Assembly: GCF_044359855.1 (NCBI RefSeq) | Contig: NZ_CP132291.1 | Location: 1,550,001-1,614,000 of the forward strand | DNA length: 64,000 nucleotides | Source of the DNA: Rummeliibacillus pycnus_A | GTDB taxonomy: Bacteria > Bacillota > Bacilli > Bacillales_A > Planococcaceae | Direction of reading: 5' to 3' | Shown: one piece after another, positions 1 to 8,082 of the stretch | Position numbering within the stretch: position 1 is the first letter of the stretch | How the letters are laid out: each line of letters opens with the position of its first letter | Notes under the pieces: generated by a model | Told to the model about the DNA's origin: nothing | The model's input: only the letters and a program-made list of their open reading frames with translations | Databases searched by the model: none | Position numbers and translations under genes: made by a program

Positions 1-234
1 CTTTGTGACACCACCCTCTAAACCAAAAGCCATATCAGCATTGGTTTCCGCCAAAGTCTTCTTAGCACGATTCATAGCACCCAGTCTAGTTTCTTCAGTT
101 GATATTGGTTGTGCAGAAACACCTGAATCTACTGCAATATGTTCGAATGTCAATATATCATGAAAATGTTTAGTAACTACGGAAAGTACTGCGCCTACTT
201 TTGCTTTATTTGTCGTACCAATTCCTACTTTCAT
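1..234 (-). CDS. Inosine/xanthosine triphosphatase family (DUF84), C-terminus outside window
   Basis: The first 78 codons of a minus-strand gene that runs off the left edge. The start MKVGIGTTNKAKVGAV and the following S-G-V-S-A-Q-P and ETRLGAMNRA segments are typical of the DUF84/YjjX family, which hydrolyses non-canonical purine triphosphates (ITP, XTP) in the cytoplasm. The ATG at 234 is about 160 bases downstream of the M42 peptidase stop, with a terminator between, so it is probably transcribed separately. Family assignment is good. Substrate is inferred from the family only, and the catalytic C-terminal part is not visible. Confidence 0.8.
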   Translation of the reverse strand, partial: MKVGIGTTNKAKVGAVLSVVTKHFHDILTFEHIAVDSGVSAQPISTEETRLGAMNRAKKTLAETNADMAFGLEGGVTK

Positions 235-252
235 CTTGACACTTCCTTCATT

Positions 253-288
253 ATAAATAAAAAGAGGTTCCAAATATGGAACCTCTTT
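253..288 (-). terminator. Rho-independent terminator of the M42 peptidase gene
   Basis: A perfect 11-bp inverted repeat (arms 261-271 and 278-288, 6-nt loop) is followed on the minus strand by a T-rich tract. It lies about 110 bases past the stop of the peptidase gene and before the DUF84 gene. Confidence 0.85.
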
Positions 289-396
289 TAGTATACCAAA
301 TTTTAGTTTACCGTATCTAGCAACACACATCAGCCTCGCAAGGGTTCAAACGATGTAACCCCATTAGCCGTTGCACGAAGTGAGCCACCTTCGCTT

Positions 397-1467
397 TTAT
401 TTGTTACGAATTGTATCTAAAGTTGAACGATCTGCATTTTTTACAAGTTGTACGATTAATTCTTTTGCAGCATCGATATCATCTGTGTGAATTACAGATG
501 CGTGGGAATGGATATAGCGTGAGCAAATACCAATAACAGTACTTGGGACACCATCATTTGAAATGTGAACATTACCAGCATCTGTACCACCTGGTGATAC
601 AAAGTATTGATATGGAATATTATTTGATTCCGCTGTATCTAATACATATTCACGCATACCTTTATGCGTTACCATTGTACGGTCAAAAATACGAAGAAGT
701 GGACCATTACCTAATTGGCCAAATTGATTTTTATCTCCAGAAACATCATTTGCAGGGCTTGCATCTAATGCAAAGAAAAGGTCTGGTTTAATCATATTCG
801 CAGAAACCTTCGCACCACGTAGCCCTACCTCTTCCATGACGTTTGCTCCTGAATACAATGTATTTGGAAGTTTTTCATCTTTTAATTCTTTTAATAATTC
901 AATTGCTAAGCCGCAACCATAGCGATTATCCCAAGCTTTTGCCATGATTTTCTTAGGATTTGCCATTGGTGTAAATGGACAAATTGGAATAATTGATTGG
1001 CCAGGACGAACTCCCATTCGAATGGCATCCTCTTTATCGTCAGCTCCAATATCAATTAACATATTGCTAATTTCCATAGGCTTTGCTTGCATTTCAGGTG
1101 TTAATAAATGTTTTGGCACAGATGCAATGACGCCTGGAATAGGACCATTTGATGTATACAGCTCAACGCGTTGAGCAAGCATTACTTGGTTCCACCACCC
1201 ACCAAGAGTTTGGAAACGAATCATTCCATTGTCTGTAATTTGGGTAACCATAAACGCTACTTCATCCATATGACCTGCAACTAAAATGTGTGGGCCATTT
1301 TCGTCACCTTTTTTCAAACCAAAAATACCGCCTAAATTGTCTTGTACAATTTCGTCAGCATATTTCGATAATTCTTGACGCATATAAGCGCGAACCGCAT
1401 GCTCATTACCTGGAGCACCTGGTAATTCTGTGAGTATCTTAAACATTTCTAACATATCTTGTTTCAC
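397..1467 (-). CDS. ytoP: M42 family metallo-aminopeptidase (YtoP-like)
   Basis: A 356-residue cytosolic dinuclear metal aminopeptidase of the M42 (glutamyl aminopeptidase/endoglucanase-like) family. Visible ligands and catalytic residues: H66 and D68 in AGHMDEV, bridging D180 in KAWDNRYG, E212-E213 in NVMEEVGLRG, D235 in ALDAS, and a C-terminal His in the IHSHAS segment. Full length for the family. The start is GTG, chosen because a strong GGGAGG ribosome-binding site lies about 8 bases upstream. It is divergent from the small PepSY gene at 1653, as ytoP and ytzB are neighbours in B. subtilis. It probably trims peptides during protein turnover. The exact substrate is unknown. Confidence 0.93.
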   Translation of the reverse strand: MKQDMLEMFKILTELPGAPGNEHAVRAYMRQELSKYADEIVQDNLGGIFGLKKGDENGPHILVAGHMDEVAFMVTQITDNGMIRFQTLGGWWNQVMLAQRVELYTSNGPIPGVIASVPKHLLTPEMQAKPMEISNMLIDIGADDKEDAIRMGVRPGQSIIPICPFTPMANPKKIMAKAWDNRYGCGLAIELLKELKDEKLPNTLYSGANVMEEVGLRGAKVSANMIKPDLFFALDASPANDVSGDKNQFGQLGNGPLLRIFDRTMVTHKGMREYVLDTAESNNIPYQYFVSPGGTDAGNVHISNDGVPSTVIGICSRYIHSHASVIHTDDIDAAKELIVQLVKNADRSTLDTIRNK

Positions 1468-1652
1468 TTAAAAGCCTCCCTTATGAGCCATTCCCTATTA
1501 TTGTAGACAAAAAACTGGAAAAATTCCACCCTTATATTTCGAATATCGAAATGCTGTTTTTTTCAAGAAATCCCCTCTTAATGTCCATCTTATTGTCACA
1601 CCATTAAATGTATATGGTACACTAATTGCATAAACAAAAGGGGGCGTATTTA

Positions 1653-1967
1653 ATGAAATTGCGTGATTTCTTACTAGGAGTCGTAACAGGAATTGCTGCG
1701 ACATATATCATTAAAGAAGTTAGTGAAAAGGTGAATCCATATAAAAATGCGAATAATGTTTTAGAAGATATTAAAGATGCTTTTAAAGCGCAAGGGCCAA
1801 TCGATGGATCATGGATTTTCATGGAGCCTCAAACATTCCACAAAGAAGATATTGAAATCCCTATTTACAAAGGGGGTATCTCTCGCGTAGAAGAAGGAGA
1901 AACTGTGAATTTCGAATTTGCTGCTGATGCGAGAACAGGATCTGTTGTTGATTTGGTGAGAGTATAA
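1653..1967 (+). CDS. ytzB: Small membrane-anchored PepSY-type protein (YtzB-like)
   Basis: A 104-residue protein with one N-terminal hydrophobic segment (residues 4-20, FLLGVVTGIAATYII) and a small alpha/beta domain with the DARTGSVVDL ending seen in PepSY domains. PepSY domains are often found as extracytoplasmic peptidase-inhibitor-like or sensory modules. The ATG at 1653 follows an AAAGGGGGCG ribosome-binding site. An in-frame TTG at 1626 lacks one. Position next to ytoP matches ytzB of B. subtilis. Function is unproven. Confidence 0.8.
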   Translation: MKLRDFLLGVVTGIAATYIIKEVSEKVNPYKNANNVLEDIKDAFKAQGPIDGSWIFMEPQTFHKEDIEIPIYKGGISRVEEGETVNFEFAADARTGSVVDLVRV

Positions 1968-1996
1968 GAGTTATTAATGCTATATTGATATTTTAT

Positions 1997-2036
1997 ATTC
2001 CCAGCTTATTCTTTGAATAGGTTGGGGATTTTTTAT
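1997..2036 (+). terminator. Terminator after ytzB
   Basis: A 15-bp stem with three G-U pairs (arms 1997-2011 and 2015-2029) followed by a T-rich run, 30 bases after the ytzB stop. Confidence 0.8.
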
Positions 2037-2150
2037 TTGAATTTACGACTTTTCAAGTCTGCTTTTAATTGGAATTATTGATGTGAACAGCAAAAAAATA
2101 ACCCTCACATTATAGAGGGCACTGGAAAACTATTTTATTCCTAATTTTCA

Positions 2151-2367
2151 TAGTATAAATCTGCTAAAACATGAAGTGGAATCAGCTTCGCTCCCCGTAG
2201 GAGAACCAACGAGCCTACTCGCTGTGCTGCGGGGTATCTCTGGGGCTCGTTTTCCCTCAGATAAAGATTGCTCCTGCTGAGCAAAAGAATTTTGGCTGAT
2301 TCCACTTCAACAATAATTTCATCACAAATTTTATTATTAAAATTCCTGTATTTTGACTTTTTCAGTG
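2151..2367. repeat. Interspersed palindromic repeat R1, copy 1 (long form)
   Basis: The left part (2151-2192, including GAAGTGGAATCAGC) and right part (GCTGATTCCACTTCAACAA onward to 2367) match the copy at 52617-52748 almost base for base. The two halves of the core are inverted repeats (GTGGAATCAGC / GCTGATTCCAC). This copy carries about 85 extra bases inside the palindrome, themselves partly self-complementary. It has no credible coding sequence. It fills most of the gap between ytzB and ytnP. The rest of that gap shows nothing else. Confidence 0.75.
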
Positions 2368-2399
2368 TCCTCACATTATGCGGGGCATGAACATTCGAT

Positions 2400-3266
2400 C
2401 TATAATGCTGTTGTATGGGATTCTCTTGTGCGAGGTAATTCTCCAAGAACTTCTTTTCCTGTTGGATCCCATTTGATTAAACGTTTGAAGGCATCATGAT
2501 AGAAGCTAAACCAATAGCCATTATCAAGAGCTTCTTTTACTAATTTTTCTTTGGCAAAAATCGATGTCATTGGATAATCATCATACGCTAGTACCCATAA
2601 AGGATTTTGATGTGCATGCGTTGGCATTATATCTGCCATGTGCAAAATCGTTTCTCCTTTTTGTGTTAATCGAATGATACTATGTCCGTCGCTATGCCCC
2701 CCTGTATGTACCATTAAGATTCCTGGCAATACTTCTAATTGCTCATCAAATGGCTTCACTTGATCAACAATCGGCTTCCAATTAGCTTCCCAATAAGTAT
2801 TTGCTGATCGAATATTCGGTTCACGTATTTCATCCCATTCAATCTGTGAAACAAAAATTTCAGCATTTGCAAATGTAGGCACTAGTTTTTCACCTTGCAA
2901 TTTTGTTAATCCACAAGCGTGATCAAAATGTAAATGTGTCATTAATACATAATCAATATCATCTGTAGTTAATTCTAACTCTTGCAAACTATCATCAATT
3001 TTTGATTGTTCAGTAACTCCATAATTACGAAGCTGCTTGTCCGTAAATTTTCCATTTCCAACACCAGAATCGATTAGTAGATTCTTCCCTTGATATTGTA
3101 TTAAAATTGGATCTGTTCGTAATTCAATTTGATTATTATCGTTTACTGGGTATTTTCGTGACCATAATGGCTTTGGTACCACACCAAACATTGCACCACC
3201 ATCTAAAAAATTTACTCCCCCATTTAACCATGTTAACTTCATGTCATGAAATTGAAACGTATCCAT
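2400..3266 (-). CDS. ytnP: Metallo-beta-lactamase-fold hydrolase, YtnP-type lactonase
   Basis: A 288-residue MBL-fold enzyme. The metal-binding signature THLHFDHACG and the later GGHSDGHS segment (His and Asp ligands) are intact. The family includes the quorum-quenching N-acyl-homoserine lactonase-like YtnP of B. subtilis, which degrades signalling lactones. The start at 3266 (MDTFQFHD) is chosen because AAAGGGGGATC lies just upstream. The 24 in-frame residues further upstream have no ribosome-binding site. It is monocistronic and next to an R1 repeat. The lactone substrate is inferred. Confidence 0.88.
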   Translation of the reverse strand: MDTFQFHDMKLTWLNGGVNFLDGGAMFGVVPKPLWSRKYPVNDNNQIELRTDPILIQYQGKNLLIDSGVGNGKFTDKQLRNYGVTEQSKIDDSLQELELTTDDIDYVLMTHLHFDHACGLTKLQGEKLVPTFANAEIFVSQIEWDEIREPNIRSANTYWEANWKPIVDQVKPFDEQLEVLPGILMVHTGGHSDGHSIIRLTQKGETILHMADIMPTHAHQNPLWVLAYDDYPMTSIFAKEKLVKEALDNGYWFSFYHDAFKRLIKWDPTGKEVLGELPRTRESHTTAL

Positions 3267-3498
3267 ACTAAAGATCCCCCTTTGTATAAATCTTTGCATC
3301 TTATATTTAATGAATGATGCTTCACATAATTGTAACATGTTTAAAAAATATTGTACTATTTTATACTACAAAAATACAAAATTTTCTATAATAGAATAAA
3401 TTAGATACTTATATCCACAAAATTCCTTTTTATGTTTATTTAATTACAAAAAGGGCATAATAATAAAACGATACTTTATAACTAAGTGAGGAAAAGCC

Positions 3499-3681
3499 AT
3501 GAGAACTCAAGATGATTATGAGAAAAAATGCATTCAGTATTTAGAATTACTTCATACATTAGAAGAATTAGAACATAATACAGATTTGTCTTTGGATTTC
3601 CAAAAGGATATCGGTAAGAGCTTACAACAATTAGAAAGAGAAATATTGGCACAACCATTGCGAAAAGATGCACTTAATTAA
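3499..3681 (+). CDS. Small hypothetical protein
   Basis: A 60-residue, charged, mostly helical protein (heptad-like leucines in LELLHTLEELEH and LQQLEREI). A good ribosome-binding site (GTGAGGAAAAG) precedes the ATG. It occupies the position of ytzH in B. subtilis, between ytnP and the trmB side, but is shorter and I see no convincing sequence match. ytmP, usual between ytzH and trmB, is missing here. The stop is followed within two bases by an R3 repeat, so a longer ancestral C-terminus could have been cut off. Function unknown. Confidence 0.55.
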   Translation: MRTQDDYEKKCIQYLELLHTLEELEHNTDLSLDFQKDIGKSLQQLEREILAQPLRKDALN

Positions 3682-3682
3682 A

Positions 3683-3799
3683 GGCTCTATTATATGATAT
3701 TTGCAGGGGTCACAGCGAGAAGGCTTGTTGATTCGCCCGCGGAAAACGTTTGCCTGTAGCAAAACTGAAGAAATATCAACAGTATTGTTAAACAAAACC
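3683..3799 (+). repeat. Interspersed repeat R3, copy 1
   Basis: Begins GGCTCTATTATATGATAT and ends GAAATATCAACAGTATTG followed by TTAAACAAAACC. The same termini occur at 8002-8077 and, inverted, at 42180-42301. The ends are imperfect inverted repeats of each other (ATATTGTTGA / TCAACAGTAT). The middle differs between copies. Non-coding. Confidence 0.65.
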
Positions 3800-3803
3800 A
3801 ATT

Positions 3804-3855
3804 AATAAAGAGCGTCTGAAAAGTGTAGAAATCTACTTTTCAGACGCTCCTTCTT
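3804..3855. terminator. Bidirectional terminator between the 60-residue gene and trmB
   Basis: A perfect 15-bp stem (arms 3810-3824 and 3835-3849, 10-nt loop). The minus-strand 3' flank is TTTATTA and the plus-strand flank is CTTCTT, so it most likely ends trmB transcription from the right and may also stop transcripts from the left. Confidence 0.85.
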
Positions 3856-3954
3856 CCATTCAAGATACTATAAACGGCTTGTGTTTCTTCACCGTTTTAC
3901 TAGCTTCGTGGCAAATGAGTTTTTTCATTAAAGAGCTCTAAAAAAACTCATTTG

Positions 3955-4608
3955 TTAGTCTTTCTTTGTTTGGAATTGTGATTCTAGGCGATAAATCGGC
4001 TGACCTTTGGAAGAGAATTTCTCTTCATATTCAGTCATCACATTATCTTCTGGCATTTCTACATGTAAATCAAGCGATACATAGTTTAGCTTCATGCCAT
4101 AATGTGACATACTTACTAATGAAAATTCAAATAAGCCACGGTTATCTGTTTTGAAATGCACTTCTCCATTGTCTATTAATATTGCCTCGTATAGTTTTAA
4201 GAAGTTTTCATGTGTTAATCTGCGTTTTGCATGGCGTGATTTTGGCCATGGATCAGAAAAGTTTAAGTAAAGACGATCAACATCGTTTTTTGCAAAATAC
4301 TTTTCTAAATCTGCACCATTTACGCATAGTAAACGTACGTTTTTAGGTGTTCCAGCTTCAATTACTTTTTCAGCAGCTGTCACAATGACACTATCAAACA
4401 ACTCAATACCAATATAGTTGATATTTGGGTTTTGCAAGGCCATTCCTGTTATAAACTGCCCTTTACCTGAACCTACTTCTATATGCAATGGATTGTCGTT
4501 TCCAAAGAACGCTTTCCACTTACCTTTATGACTTTCTGGGTTAGGCTCGATAATTTCCGGGTGTGATTGGATAAAATCTCCTGCCCATGGTTTGTTACGA
4601 ACTCTCAA
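3955..4608 (-). CDS. trmB: tRNA (guanine-N7-)-methyltransferase TrmB
   Basis: A 217-residue SAM-dependent enzyme that makes m7G46 in the tRNA variable loop. Diagnostic features: the start MRVRNKPWA, the SAM-binding loop EVGSGKGQFI (about residues 41-50) and the catalytic FSDPWPKSRHAKRRL segment (about 117-131). Normal full length. It lies about 70 bases downstream of the lipid-kinase gene in the same direction, but each may have its own promoter. Confidence 0.96.
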   Translation of the reverse strand: MRVRNKPWAGDFIQSHPEIIEPNPESHKGKWKAFFGNDNPLHIEVGSGKGQFITGMALQNPNINYIGIELFDSVIVTAAEKVIEAGTPKNVRLLCVNGADLEKYFAKNDVDRLYLNFSDPWPKSRHAKRRLTHENFLKLYEAILIDNGEVHFKTDNRGLFEFSLVSMSHYGMKLNYVSLDLHVEMPEDNVMTEYEEKFSSKGQPIYRLESQFQTKKD

Positions 4609-4676
4609 TGTATTTCCTCATTTCTATATTTATCGTACGATTCAACATTTAATTATTCAAGAAAGCAATGACTTAG

Positions 4677-5603
4677 TCAAGAAGACTTTCTAGCTAATCG
4701 CCAAGCACTTGACTTTACTCTGAAATGAATGGGCTGGTCTTTCTTTGATGCTCCTGCGTACTCACCATCAGTATGTGCAATGATATCTCCATCCATAATT
4801 ATTTTAAAATCACTTGCTGTAAACTGTTTTACAGCTTTAATTTTTGTATGTTGACCAAAGAATACGGTTGTAAATAATAATAATAATTTCAACCTTGATA
4901 CATCATTGACAATTGTTAATTCAAACTGTCCATCATTTGGAATCGAATTTGGAGAAATTTTCATCCCTCCCCCATAGTAGGGCTGATTACTAGCTACTAC
5001 AAACCAAACATGCCGAAAAATTTGTTCTTGATTATTATGTATCAAACTTAATGTAAATCTGTTAAAAGTAAATAATGTTTTAATCAAATAATAGATGTAA
5101 GATAGCTTTCCTAATCCAATTTTGTTTAGATTTTTTTTGACTTTTGAATGATTGACATGCTTACTAATCACAGCGTCAAAACCAAAACCTGCACTATTCA
5201 TGAAATATTTCTTGTCATCTGCTGTTTCTAAAATGCCAATATCCATTTTAGCCTTTGTTATAGGTTGTTGGAAGAACTGCTCGACTTCTTTTACTGTTTT
5301 AAAGTTTTCAAAGCCTCGACCAAAATCATTGCCAGAGCCCGCTGCAACGGCTCCAACTATGATATGAGGGAATTCAATGGCACCCTGAATTACTTCATGA
5401 ATCGTGCCATCTCCTCCGATAGCTATTACTAAAAGCGGCTGCTGATCCTCTCTTGCTTGTTGCTTTACAATTTCCGTTGCATGACAAGGATAGTTTGTAA
5501 ATATCGCTTTATATGGCATAGATAGTTCCGATTCCATTTTGCGCCATTTACGTTTAGCTACTCCGTTTCCTGCTTTATCATTTATGATAAAAAGTAGTTT
5601 CAT
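4677..5603 (-). CDS. Diacylglycerol kinase family lipid kinase (YtlR-like)
   Basis: A 308-residue member of the DagK_cat family. The nucleotide-binding signature IAIGGDGTIHEV (about residues 59-70) and GAVAAGSGNDFGRG (about 83-96) are present, followed by a C-terminal beta-sandwich. Such enzymes phosphorylate diacylglycerol or related lipids at the membrane. The ATG overlaps the upstream stop by 4 bases (5600-5603), so the two genes are translationally coupled, as ytlR and its neighbour are in Bacillus. The exact lipid is unknown. Confidence 0.88.
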   Translation of the reverse strand: MKLLFIINDKAGNGVAKRKWRKMESELSMPYKAIFTNYPCHATEIVKQQAREDQQPLLVIAIGGDGTIHEVIQGAIEFPHIIVGAVAAGSGNDFGRGFENFKTVKEVEQFFQQPITKAKMDIGILETADDKKYFMNSAGFGFDAVISKHVNHSKVKKNLNKIGLGKLSYIYYLIKTLFTFNRFTLSLIHNNQEQIFRHVWFVVASNQPYYGGGMKISPNSIPNDGQFELTIVNDVSRLKLLLLFTTVFFGQHTKIKAVKQFTASDFKIIMDGDIIAHTDGEYAGASKKDQPIHFRVKSSAWRLARKSS

Positions 5604-6667
5604 GTACGTTCTTCCTCTAATGATTGCATTTTCTCGGAAGGAATATTGTTATTGTCATTCTCATCAAGTCTGTGATAAGAAGTTGTTTGAACTGAATTTA
5701 AAAGAAATTGTGCGGCTTTAAATTGCATATGTTTCATCGGAGAAGGATTCTTCTTCAAATGTGCAAACCAATCCGAATACTTTCGTTTATCGATGAACTC
5801 AACGTCATAACTAGAACCAGGATAGTCAATATACCCATTTCGAGATAGTACAACTTTACGAACGGGCAAATCGATTTCGTTTTGCTTGAAGATTTGCTTC
5901 ACAATGGATTCCATACGATTTAATCCGATTAATGGACTTAATACTTTTTTATCAATCTTCCCAACTTTTTTCTTCCAGAACCGGCTACCATCTCCGACAA
6001 ATACTGCTTGTACCTCTTCTTCTAACACTTGAATGCATATACAATCAGTAGGCGTAAGAATGATTATCCCCATTTCTACAGGCGCCTTTTTTACTTGAAA
6101 AATCGGATAATAGAACAACAGATAACTGTCTGGCAAACGCTGTGTAAATGCTCTTAACAGTGAATCACGATAGTATTTAGGATTCACATATGATTTTTCA
6201 CGTAATGTTGAACTAGCCCATTTAAGTTGGAATTGGAAAAGTTGATCGATATACATTCTTTTTAATTCTTCAATGGTTTGTGGTTGATACAAAATTGTTG
6301 GTTGAAACGTGAATGTGTTCGACTCTTCCTGAAGGATCTCTTCGTCAGAATCTTGATCTTCAAGCTCTTCATTTATTTGATTAAAGAAATCCTCTTTATA
6401 ATCGGAATCCGTATCTTCCTCTTCCCAAGGAGCCAATTTCTTTTTGCGAGTAAATGGCATTATTCGTTTTAGAAAACTTTTATGAGGCTTTTCTTCAACT
6501 TCTATTTCATCTTCATGTTCCCAATTAGTGATCTTTTCACCAGATTCCCAGTCTTCTTTCATACGAGCCCATTGTATTTTTTTTAGTCTTACGAATTGGG
6601 TTGGGTATCTTTTTAAATCTTTTTGATAACGTGAAACATAATCTTGAAGTTTAACTAGCTGTGCCAT
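5600..6667 (-). CDS. Uncharacterised protein with a possible NERD-like domain
   Basis: A 355-residue soluble protein. Residues 1-60 are basic, and about 60-125 are low-complexity and very acidic (repeated D/E, e.g. EEEDTDSD, EELEDQDSDEE). The C-terminal half is ordered, with a beta-rich segment (EMGIIILTPTDCICIQVL) that resembles the core of nuclease-related (NERD) domains, but key catalytic residues cannot be confirmed by eye. The ATG at 6667 is preceded by GGGAGGGAAAGG. The in-frame TTG six codons upstream lies inside that site. It is coupled to the downstream lipid kinase. Function unknown. Confidence 0.7.
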   Translation of the reverse strand: MAQLVKLQDYVSRYQKDLKRYPTQFVRLKKIQWARMKEDWESGEKITNWEHEDEIEVEEKPHKSFLKRIMPFTRKKKLAPWEEEDTDSDYKEDFFNQINEELEDQDSDEEILQEESNTFTFQPTILYQPQTIEELKRMYIDQLFQFQLKWASSTLREKSYVNPKYYRDSLLRAFTQRLPDSYLLFYYPIFQVKKAPVEMGIIILTPTDCICIQVLEEEVQAVFVGDGSRFWKKKVGKIDKKVLSPLIGLNRMESIVKQIFKQNEIDLPVRKVVLSRNGYIDYPGSSYDVEFIDKRKYSDWFAHLKKNPSPMKHMQFKAAQFLLNSVQTTSYHRLDENDNNNIPSEKMQSLEEERT

Positions 6668-6751
6668 GTCCTTTCCCTCCCCCAATAATCATCTCAAAGT
6701 AGTGTTTATAAAAAGGCATATGTTCCTATTTTACCATGTTATTTAACAAAA

Positions 6752-6777
6752 AAAAGGGAGAAGTTGGTGACTTCTCC
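6752..6777 (-). terminator. Minus-strand terminator
   Basis: An 8-bp perfect stem (6757-6764 and 6770-6777, 5-nt loop) followed on the minus strand by eight T residues. It is the second of two terminators between dat and the next gene. Confidence 0.8.
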
Positions 6778-6844
6778 GCAAGATTATGTGTGAAATATAC
6801 CTTCACTCTTATATTATTCCATAAATTATTCACAAATTTATTCA

Positions 6845-6890
6845 AAAAGGCATCCAAACCGGTGTTATCGGATTTGAATGCCTTTTGTTT
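6845..6890. terminator. Terminator downstream of dat
   Basis: A 14-bp stem with one G-U pair (6845-6858 and 6873-6886), T-rich on both outer sides. The 170 bases between it and dat show nothing recognisable. Confidence 0.75.
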
Positions 6891-7061
6891 TGCATGAGAT
6901 AAATGGAAAGAGCCCTTTCAAATTGGAGCTTTCAATATTAATATACCCCCAAAAAAATCAAATAAAAATAGAATCAGTTTCTGATAAGTATAAAGTTATC
7001 AAATGTTGGAGATCTAATTTCTTCTGATATTAGAGTGTTCAAGTTACTTATTAAAACGTTC

Positions 7062-7913
7062 TTAAACCAAAAGTAACTGCTGTACTTTCTCTTCAAAAGT
7101 TTGTTGTATTTTACGTGTATAGATGCCCGGTTCACCAGATTTAATGACCGTATTTTCAATTTTAATTATTGGTGTGATTTCTGAAGATGTTGATGATAAG
7201 AAGACTTCATCCATTTGCAATGCTTGTTCTTTTGTGAAGGCTTCCTCAACAACAGATAAACCAATTTCTTTACAACATTTCATCACAACTTGTCGTGTAA
7301 TACCGTTTAAAATATAGTTATTGATTGGATGGGTGTAAAGCACCCCATCTTTTATACCGTAAATATTCGAAGATGACCCTTCCGTTACCATTTCTCCTCT
7401 GTGTTGAATAGCTTCATAACAATGCGCTTCATGTGCTTGTTGCTTTGCAAGGACATTGCCTAGCAAATTTAAACTTTTAATATCACAACGGAGCCAACGA
7501 ATATCCTCTACAAAAATCGCGCTCACGCCAAAGCGAAGATTATTTATAGGTCTCTCTGCTACTTGTGTATAAGCGATCAATGTCGGCTCTGTAAAATCTG
7601 TTGGGAAAGCATGATTTCTTGGTGCTATGCCTCTTGTAATTTGCAGATAGATATGACCAGTTGCTAATTCATTTTCTTCAACAAGGTCATAAAGCATTTT
7701 ATGTAAAACATCCTTTGTATAAGGGATAACAAGTCGAATTTCATCCGCACTTCGATATAAACGATCTATATGTTCGGTTGCAGTAAACATGGATCCTTCA
7801 TATACTTTAATCACTTCATATATCCCATCACCAAATTGATACCCTCTATCGTTTATTGAAAGTTTTGCATCTTCTATATCGATTAATCGATCATTATATA
7901 ACATTTTTTCCAT
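7062..7913 (-). CDS. dat: D-amino-acid transaminase
   Basis: A 283-residue PLP enzyme (fold type IV) interconverting D-alanine and D-glutamate for peptidoglycan. It is strikingly like the B. sphaericus enzyme: DRGYQFGDGIYEVIKVY, RLVIPYTKDVLHK and CDIKSLNLLGNVLAKQ, where K is the PLP-binding lysine. Start choice: the ATG at 7925 abuts AAGGAG with no spacing. The ATG at 7913 is 12 bases from it and gives the family length, so it is preferred but not certain. dat normally follows pepV directly. Here a beta-helix gene, its decayed copy and an R3 repeat intervene. Confidence 0.95.
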   Translation of the reverse strand: MEKMLYNDRLIDIEDAKLSINDRGYQFGDGIYEVIKVYEGSMFTATEHIDRLYRSADEIRLVIPYTKDVLHKMLYDLVEENELATGHIYLQITRGIAPRNHAFPTDFTEPTLIAYTQVAERPINNLRFGVSAIFVEDIRWLRCDIKSLNLLGNVLAKQQAHEAHCYEAIQHRGEMVTEGSSSNIYGIKDGVLYTHPINNYILNGITRQVVMKCCKEIGLSVVEEAFTKEQALQMDEVFLSSTSSEITPIIKIENTVIKSGEPGIYTRKIQQTFEEKVQQLLLV

Positions 7914-7959
7914 TCCATAATTCATCTCCTTATTTGCTTTCTATACATTATACATAATG

Positions 7960-7996
7960 AAAAGATGTGATGAACAAAAAGTTCATCACATCTTTT
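7960..7996 (-). terminator. Terminator of the beta-helix gene
   Basis: A perfect 16-bp stem (7960-7975 and 7981-7996) with a 5-nt loop. It lies between the beta-helix stop and the dat start, so it probably separates dat from upstream transcription. The minus-strand tail is only moderately T-rich. Confidence 0.75.
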
Positions 7997-8001
7997 CTTT
8001 A

Positions 8002-8077
8002 GGCTCTATCATATGATATTGTTGATTTTTTTAATGCATCTTATGCATGAAATTCAAAATTATTGTTAAATAAAGCC
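8002..8077 (+). repeat. Interspersed repeat R3, copy 2 (short)
   Basis: Begins GGCTCTATCATATGATAT and TGTTGATT and ends ATTGTTAAATAAAGCC. It has the same termini as copies at 3683 and 42180 but lacks most of the middle. It sits just before the 3' end of the beta-helix gene. Confidence 0.6.
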
Positions 8078-8082
8078 TTTAG

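Noticed and set aside
2141..2446. Minus-strand frame between ytzB and ytnP
   Set aside because: Most of it lies in repeat R1 and it overlaps the end of ytnP. No ribosome-binding site.
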